Positions 32,332 through 37,805 of a stretch of 37,805 nucleotides of DNA are shown in pieces. Every line of letters begins with the position of its first letter. The stretch's first letter is position 1. Source of the stretch: Gemmatimonadota bacterium (GTDB taxonomy: Bacteria > 4572-55 > J002); NCBI GenBank assembly GCA_003697105.1, contig RFFQ01000072.1, positions 1 to 37,805 on the forward strand. The letters are read 5' to 3'. Position numbers and translations under genes: made by a program. The notes beneath the pieces are model-generated. The model was not told the origin of the DNA. It saw only the letters and a list, made by a program, of their open reading frames with translations, and did not search any database.

Positions 32332-35300
32332 ATGCCCCGGTTGCGCGTTTTTGTAGTGTTACTCGCCCTGTTTTTGGGTGTAAACTTCGCACAAGCAGAG
32401 TGGTTACCACTAAGTAGTAGTACCCCGGCTGTCACTGAAATTGAGGTTCTCCGTAGCGATCTCAACAGCACCCGTCTGCGGGTGGAACTCAGTGGGGTCG
32501 AACTTTCCACTGTGCCTTGGTTCGGTTCGGAATACACCGAAATCAGTATGCCGAACACCCCCCATACGAGTCAGGAAGGCGCGCCGAAAGTCCCGATGCT
32601 TTCTACCGCGATTGCATTACCTCCCACCGCGGGCGTGGAACTGATCGTCCGTCCCGGTCAATACGAAACCTTAACCGGAAAAGATGTACTTCCTTACTCT
32701 GACTATACGCACGACCCAGAAAAATGGGTTATCGACGGCGATATTTATAACACAGATGCCTTTTATCCGGCAGAGATTGCCCGCGTTCAATCTCCCCAAA
32801 TTATGCGGGATATCCGCTATGCTCCGTTGCAAATCTTCCCCATTCAGGTCAACCCAATGACCCAAGAAGTGCGCATCTACACCGAGCTGGAAATTGAAAT
32901 TCGGACACGTGGCACCAATGGGGTAAATGCCAAAACTACCTATTCGGCAGCGCCGTCACCAGCATTTGAAAAAATTTATCAAAACCGGTTCGTCAATTAC
33001 GAGTCGATTAAACCCTACCTGTTTCCCCATATGCGAGTTGCTCCCGAGGGCTTAAACTTGCTGATCATCAGCCCAGATGCCCTAGCCGGCGCATTGGCAC
33101 CTTACGTGGAATGGAAAAACAAAAAAGGAATACGCACTTACGTGGCGCCATTTTCCGAAACGGGTAGCAGCCGGAATCAAATTAAGACTTATATCCAAAA
33201 TCTATACGATAATCCGGATACACGCCCCGAATATCTACTGTTTATCGGAGATGCAAATGTCTTCCCCGGCTGGAACTCAACCGGTTACCTCGGCGATAAT
33301 CCTTACGGCTATCTGGAAGGTGACGATGAAGTCCTCGATATTTTCATGGGACGCTATCCGTGTACCAACTCGCCGCTCTCCCTCTTGACCATGGTTAATC
33401 GCACCATTGAATACGAGCAAGATATTGTGAATGATGGTTCCGGTTGGAACAAAAAAGCGACGTTAATCTGCCCGCAAGCCTCCTCCCAAAGCATCAAATT
33501 TAATCGCATCGGGCAGGAATTGCTGGTCGATCTGGGGGGCTATACGGAAATCAATGAATTTAGCGGTTTTAATGGCGGTAACGAAGTCATTCAACTCTTA
33601 AACAATGAAGGGCAAAATTTCCTCAATTATCGGGGTTCGATCAGCAATTATGGGGTTACCCCAGACCGGGTGGACCCCCAAGGGAAATATCCCTTTGTCA
33701 CGTGGTTGACCTGTAGCACCTGCAACTATGCCACAACAGACCTTTGTGTGCAGTGGATGCGGGATGGTAGCTCCACCACGCCCGAAGGCGCTATTGCGGC
33801 AATTGGCGGCTCCCAAGTCACCACCCCAGAACCGTACGCTCGCCGCCGCGATGCACTCGACAAAGGTATGTACGAAGGAATGTTTGAGCAGGGATTAACC
33901 CATTTGGGTGAGATTGTGCTCTGGGGTAAAGAAAATATCCTGATTGAATATCCCCGGCCAGATATGTATACCGATGATACCTACAACCATTTTGCCTTGA
34001 TGGGTGACCCGACCGTTGAAATTCGTACCGATGGCGCTACGGACTTGCAAGTGGAACACCAGCCAATCATGCCGTTTGGGATGTTTGATTATGTTGTTAC
34101 CGTCAGGGATAACAACGGCGAACCACTGGCGGGAGCAACCGTTGCATTAACCGGTCTGGATATTGATGAAGATGTCTTTTACACTGCTACAACGGACGAA
34201 AACGGCGAAGCCATTTTGCACGTAATGATTGACCAGTTAGGCGATTATGACCTAGTCGTAACCTCCCAAAATTCGTACCCCTACATGGGTACCGTCCGCG
34301 GTGTCCCTGGGATGGCATTTGAAGGCGTCGTCACCAACTCCGAGACCGGCGCACCCGTACCGGCAAGGGTTTCGGTAGAAGGCGGCTATTACGCCTTTGC
34401 AGATGTGGAAACCGGTTTTTACCGGCTCTATGTCCCCGAAGAAGGCACCTACCAACTGCTGAGCGAACGCTGGGGCTACTACGACTACCTCTCCCAAGAA
34501 CTCACCATTACGGATGGGGATACGCTAACCCTTGATATTGTAATGAATCCTTACCCCTCCGGTACGATCTCCGGGCATGTGCGCGATATGGCAATGAATC
34601 CGGTTGAAGGTGCCATGGTCATCGCTCGTCAGGAAGTCGATCAACCCCCCGTCTATACGGACGCGGAAGGCTACTACGAAATTATTGCTCCGGGTTCGTA
34701 CACCTATGACCTGTACGTCGAACACCCTGATCATGCAGAACGAACCATTCAAGTGCAGTTACCTATTGGTGAAAATGTCGTGTTTGACTTCCGCTTAGCC
34801 TCAATGGAAAATTTTGAAGAGGATGACGGCGGATTTTATGAAGTCAGCCCATTTAGTGATTGGGAACATGGAACACCCACTGCCGAAGGCGGTCCCGCAG
34901 AAGCCTATTCCGGGGAAAACGTATGGGGTACTGTGCTAAACGCACCATACCACCCCGCTCGAAATTCCGTGCTGTACACCCCTGAATTCTATATCGCGCC
35001 AGACCCCGATATCGATTATCATTTGCAGTTCCATCACTGGTACGAGATCAACGAAGACTGGGATGGGGGGAATGTCCAAATTAGTACAGATGGCGGAAAC
35101 ACATGGGATATCGTCATCCCCGAAGGCGGCTATCCTGATGAGTCCGTGGTTGGATTGGGCGCCCAACCCGGCTACACCGGTGTGAGCGATGGTTGGCAAC
35201 AAGCCCGCTTCAATTTGTCTGATTACGCCGGTGAATGGGTCCAAATCCGTTTCCGATTCGGTGTGACGAACAGTGCCGAACGCTATCGAGGATGGTTTAT

Positions 35301-36441
35301 TGATCGCTTTGTAATCTATGGCAGTGAAGAAGAACCTCCCGGACTCTTCACCGTCTCAGGACACATCCGGTATCAGGATTCCGATACCGCGGTACCCAAT
35401 ACTCACCTAACACTAGGTGCATTTGAGACAACCAGCAATGCCGACGGCCTGTTCAACTTTACGGAAGTACCCCTCGGCGACTATACGTTGGCCGCACAAA
35501 AAGAAGCCAGTCACAACGGTATTTCCTCCTTTGATGCCGCCCGAATCCTACAATATGCCGTTGGTAGTTACGAATTTGATGAATACCAGATCCGCGCGGC
35601 GGATGTAACGGGTGATGGAGGAATCAGCCCCTTTGATGCGGCTCGGGTCGCCCAATTTGCTGCCGGAATCGAGCAAAGCTCCGCTACCGGAACTTGGCAG
35701 TTTCTGCCGGAAGCTTACTCCTACACGCCACTAAATATCAACCTGACAGACCAAGATTTTAACGCCATCCTGATGGGTGAAGTTACCGGTAACTGGACAC
35801 CGGGATCTCAACAGAGAATGAAACAGAATGAGCCCGAAATAGCGGCAAACGCAGAAGTCAAACAAGTCGGTAATCAGTTACAATTAACCCACTTCGTAGA
35901 TGAGGTACTGGCATTCCAATTTACCCTCCAAGCGGATCCGTTGCCAAAGGTGCGTCTGCCGGAATCCGCCGGAGCAGATTGGCAGCTGCTGGTTCAGCAA
36001 CACGATGAATACCAGTGGATCGTAGTGGCATACGGTGCCACACCACTACCCACGGAAACACTCTTCATCTTAGATGGGTTGGTAGGCCTCCCGCAGGTGG
36101 AGATTCTCGACGGGCAAATTAACGAAACTCCCGCAAAAGTGATTCCAGCGGTAAATCTGCCCCAAAAGGTCACCCTTCACGCTGCTTATCCCAACCCCTT
36201 CAACCCTAAGACAACGTTGGCGTTCGATTTACCCCAATCCAGTCATGTCCGCCTGACCATTTACGACGTATCCGGTCACCTCGTGACCACCCTGGTGGAA
36301 GGCGAACGGGAAGCCGGCTACCATCAGGTAAAATGGAACGGCACAAATGACCAAAACCAAGCCGTTGGTTCAGGACTTTACTTTTACCGTCTGGAAACCA
36401 GTAACGAGCAACTTGTCAACTCCATGTTGCTGTTGCGTTAA
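32332..36441 (+). CDS. Large secreted C25 (gingipain-family) protein with dockerin-like and C-terminal sorting domains
   Basis: The 1369-residue protein has a signal peptide (PRLRVFVVLLALFLGVNFAQA) and an N-terminal propeptide region to about 235. The caspase-like peptidase C25 fold follows at about 240-560 (LNLLIISPDALAGALAPYVEW, EYLLFIGDANVFPGWN, LDIFMGRYPC, FALMGDPTVEI). Then come three carboxypeptidase-regulatory-like beta domains (about 570-823), a jelly-roll or MAM-like domain (825-1002), a fourth such domain (1004-1060) and dockerin-like calcium repeats (NGISSFDAARILQYAVG, DVTGDGGISPFDAARVAQ). A FlgD-like sorting domain (AYPNPFNPKTTLAFDLP to the end) closes the protein. Cys461 or Cys464 in LTCSTCNYAT is the likely nucleophile, but the usual GHG histidine is replaced: the matching segment reads NYRGSISNYG. 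Activity is therefore uncertain. GAGGAGG precedes the ATG. It is transcribed alone. Confidence 0.88.
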   Translation: MPRLRVFVVLLALFLGVNFAQAEWLPLSSSTPAVTEIEVLRSDLNSTRLRVELSGVELSTVPWFGSEYTEISMPNTPHTSQEGAPKVPMLSTAIALPPTAGVELIVRPGQYETLTGKDVLPYSDYTHDPEKWVIDGDIYNTDAFYPAEIARVQSPQIMRDIRYAPLQIFPIQVNPMTQEVRIYTELEIEIRTRGTNGVNAKTTYSAAPSPAFEKIYQNRFVNYESIKPYLFPHMRVAPEGLNLLIISPDALAGALAPYVEWKNKKGIRTYVAPFSETGSSRNQIKTYIQNLYDNPDTRPEYLLFIGDANVFPGWNSTGYLGDNPYGYLEGDDEVLDIFMGRYPCTNSPLSLLTMVNRTIEYEQDIVNDGSGWNKKATLICPQASSQSIKFNRIGQELLVDLGGYTEINEFSGFNGGNEVIQLLNNEGQNFLNYRGSISNYGVTPDRVDPQGKYPFVTWLTCSTCNYATTDLCVQWMRDGSSTTPEGAIAAIGGSQVTTPEPYARRRDALDKGMYEGMFEQGLTHLGEIVLWGKENILIEYPRPDMYTDDTYNHFALMGDPTVEIRTDGATDLQVEHQPIMPFGMFDYVVTVRDNNGEPLAGATVALTGLDIDEDVFYTATTDENGEAILHVMIDQLGDYDLVVTSQNSYPYMGTVRGVPGMAFEGVVTNSETGAPVPARVSVEGGYYAFADVETGFYRLYVPEEGTYQLLSERWGYYDYLSQELTITDGDTLTLDIVMNPYPSGTISGHVRDMAMNPVEGAMVIARQEVDQPPVYTDAEGYYEIIAPGSYTYDLYVEHPDHAERTIQVQLPIGENVVFDFRLASMENFEEDDGGFYEVSPFSDWEHGTPTAEGGPAEAYSGENVWGTVLNAPYHPARNSVLYTPEFYIAPDPDIDYHLQFHHWYEINEDWDGGNVQISTDGGNTWDIVIPEGGYPDESVVGLGAQPGYTGVSDGWQQARFNLSDYAGEWVQIRFRFGVTNSAERYRGWFIDRFVIYGSEEEPPGLFTVSGHIRYQDSDTAVPNTHLTLGAFETTSNADGLFNFTEVPLGDYTLAAQKEASHNGISSFDAARILQYAVGSYEFDEYQIRAADVTGDGGISPFDAARVAQFAAGIEQSSATGTWQFLPEAYSYTPLNINLTDQDFNAILMGEVTGNWTPGSQQRMKQNEPEIAANAEVKQVGNQLQLTHFVDEVLAFQFTLQADPLPKVRLPESAGADWQLLVQQHDEYQWIVVAYGATPLPTETLFILDGLVGLPQVEILDGQINETPAKVIPAVNLPQKVTLHAAYPNPFNPKTTLAFDLPQSSHVRLTIYDVSGHLVTTLVEGEREAGYHQVKWNGTNDQNQAVGSGLYFYRLETSNEQLVNSMLLLR

Positions 36442-36474
36442 CGAAACCAATAACAACCGTTTCTTCTATTCATC

Positions 36475-36508
36475 GCACCCTGCGCTTCTTCTGGCGGGGT
36501 GCTCTTTT
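36475..36508 (+). terminator. Terminator after the C25 protein gene
   Basis: GCACCCTGC at 36475-36483 pairs with GCGGGGTGC at 36494-36502 (one G-U pair), with a 10-base loop, followed by TCTTTT. Confidence 0.85.
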
Positions 36509-36541
36509 AGGAACCAGATGCCCGGTGGTCTCTGTTTTTTC

Positions 36542-36570
36542 TTGTGAATAGCATGAAGATGTACTATATA
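36542..36570 (+). promoter_or_regulatory. Promoter of the following membrane protein gene
   Basis: TTGTGA at 36542-36547 and TATATA at 36565-36570 are separated by 17 bases, about 40 bases before the start codon. Confidence 0.62.
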
Positions 36571-36607
36571 CCAGTGCCATTCAATATCTCATAAACAGGA
36601 GTTGCTG

Positions 36608-37720
36608 GTGATAACGCGCTATATGGTATTTTCTGGGGTTATATTTTTGATCGGGGGAATCCTAAATCTTGTCGTTTTTGGGGGAACAATTGGGTTTGAT
36701 GCCTGGGGGAAGTTGACTATCGGCTTGGGGGTTGTCTTGTGCCTGTATCCCGCGTACCAGCGACGGATTTTCCTCGCACGGTTCGTGCTGATGCTACTCT
36801 CTATTGTCGGGAATATAGCGGTCATTATTTTTATAGTCTTGCTGGTCGCAAATCTGCCAAAAACCGCCTTTCATGCAACGGCAATCACCATTCAGCCTCC
36901 TCCCCCAGCGCACGTAGCAGCATTTTACCGGTTGGTGGACAAGACCCGGTCAGACCACCCGGGCATCGATAGCCGATGTTTTGCCGTACCCAACGGATGG
37001 TATGATCGGCTCAAGCAAGATCACGTCTATGATTACACCTTACCCGGTATGGATTCCCTATTGACCCCTACCTGCCAAGCGGAACGGGCAAAATTACTGG
37101 ATTTTTACCGCCAACATATCACCGCCCAGCCGGTACAAGCGGTCAATGGTATCTATCTGACACCATTAAATACCCAGACTCCCAATTACCTGAGTACCCA
37201 AAACCTCTATAAAATCGAACTGACTCATATCGCCAAGTTGCTGGCAGAGGGGAACATACCAACCGCACAGGAGAAGTATATTCATCTATGGCAAGCAATC
37301 CGCAACCAGCTTTCCAGCGAACTAAATGGCTTGGTTCAAACCATGATTACCATCGCCGATCTCGACCAGCTCGCGGAATTTTACAGCCGGTACGGCAATG
37401 AGTTAGCTCTGGCAGGGTCATCTGAATTTGTCACCTTGATCGATTCGATTCCGGCGTTAATGGACCAGAGCATGGTGAATGGTCTTCACGGGGAATATGC
37501 CCTGAGGGCCGCGATGTTCCTTGATATTGCGGAACACCCGCTAGCCGCAAAGTCGATTTTTCAGGAATCCTTTGGTGGGGGGAGTTCCGGCGGTATGTTC
37601 CAAAACATACTAGCATCAATATTGGGCGGGCGAGTCACCCAGTGGCCGCTTTATGATGCCCATCAAACTCTCCAGCATTACGCCAACCATTTGGCACAAG
37701 CCATTGAGAACCTGTTTTAA
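36608..37720 (+). CDS. Membrane-anchored protein of unknown function
   Basis: I do not recognise this family. The 370-residue product begins with three closely spaced membrane helices (about 5-85: YMVFSGVIFLIGGILNLVVF, LTIGLGVVLCLYPAY, FVLMLLSIVGNIAVIIFIVLL). A largely helical soluble domain of about 280 residues follows, with no clear motif (for example NLYKIELTHIAKLLAEGNIPTAQEKY), ending in a Gly/Ser-rich stretch (FGGGSSGGMF) and a helix. The soluble part probably lies outside the cytoplasm, because an odd number of helices precedes it. AGGAG at 36597-36601 favours GTG 36608 as the start; the in-frame TTG at 36602 would be too close to it. It has its own promoter and lies between the terminator at 36475 and another gene start at the right edge. 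Confidence 0.72.
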   Translation: MITRYMVFSGVIFLIGGILNLVVFGGTIGFDAWGKLTIGLGVVLCLYPAYQRRIFLARFVLMLLSIVGNIAVIIFIVLLVANLPKTAFHATAITIQPPPPAHVAAFYRLVDKTRSDHPGIDSRCFAVPNGWYDRLKQDHVYDYTLPGMDSLLTPTCQAERAKLLDFYRQHITAQPVQAVNGIYLTPLNTQTPNYLSTQNLYKIELTHIAKLLAEGNIPTAQEKYIHLWQAIRNQLSSELNGLVQTMITIADLDQLAEFYSRYGNELALAGSSEFVTLIDSIPALMDQSMVNGLHGEYALRAAMFLDIAEHPLAAKSIFQESFGGGSSGGMFQNILASILGGRVTQWPLYDAHQTLQHYANHLAQAIENLF

Positions 37721-37790
37721 AAGTTCATTGAGTTGCTAAAATTCGGGTTTCACCACATTTTCCTTGTGGACAATTTTCATTTTAATTTAC

Positions 37791-37805
37791 AAGGAGGATG
37801 TTGTG
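37791..37805 (+). promoter_or_regulatory. Ribosome binding site and likely start of a gene cut by the right edge
   Basis: AAGGAGG at 37791-37797 is a full-strength ribosome binding site. The GTG at 37803-37805, 5 bases after it, is the best placed start; TTG 37801 is the alternative. Nothing of the protein can be read. Confidence 0.55.

Noticed and set aside
1-37805. CRISPR arrays, tRNA/rRNA genes, insertion sequences, prophage genes
   Set aside because: No regularly spaced repeats, tRNA-like cloverleaf, transposase or phage protein motif was recognised by eye on either strand.

Overview
This looks like the chromosome of a Gram-negative bacterium. An outer membrane is implied by a LolA lipoprotein carrier, a FadL/OMPP1-type outer-membrane protein, lipoprotein signal peptidase and a secreted protease ending in a FlgD-like, type-IX-style C-terminal domain. 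That last domain, together with dockerin-like and cohesin-like domains, Bat proteins and frequent TTG starts, suggests an uncultured FCB-related lineage (KSB1, Calditrichota, Latescibacterota or similar). This placement is inference from gene content. Base composition looks even across the window, and no insertion sequence, phage gene, CRISPR array, tRNA or rRNA was recognised.

Layout. Positions 1-1254 (minus strand) hold a type II restriction-modification pair: an MvaI/BcnI-like endonuclease and the first 45 codons of its methyltransferase, cut by the left edge. A divergent family I pyrophosphatase lies upstream of them. Positions 1463-2668 encode a phosphofructokinase with the Asp/Lys signature of the PPi-dependent type. 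Positions 2712-9202 (minus) are a translationally coupled pair: a 1371-residue protein with two degenerate cyclase domains, a STAND/AAA ATPase and TPRs, followed by a secreted ASH/cohesin-like/dockerin protein. Positions 9359-13365 (plus) hold an NtrC-type sigma-54 activator followed by BatD and BatE. Positions 13508-16903 hold a FadL-like protein and a lipoprotein esterase. Then come rpsO-pnp (17096-19620), a secreted HExxH peptidase, a cytoplasmic histidine kinase, and lolA on the minus strand ending against it.

Positions 23320-27380 are a fatty-acid synthesis group (acpP, fabF) with an acylphosphatase and a large TPR membrane protein, followed by rfbB. Positions 28572-31913 form a tight cluster: DksA/TraR-like protein, lspA, cdd and a TPR-STAS protein resembling RsbR of stressosomes. 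Positions 32332-36441 encode a very large C25 (gingipain-family) secreted protein with carboxypeptidase-regulatory-like, jelly-roll, dockerin-like and sorting domains. A small membrane protein and the ribosome binding site of one more gene close the window.

The most notable points are lspA lacking any ATG/GTG/TTG start before its conserved N-terminus; the sAC-like regulator coupled to a secreted cohesin/dockerin protein; the C25 protein lacking the usual catalytic histidine; the TPR-STAS fusion; and the restriction-modification pair at the edge. Most genes are ordinary housekeeping genes, and no wholly new multi-gene system could be demonstrated from sequence alone.
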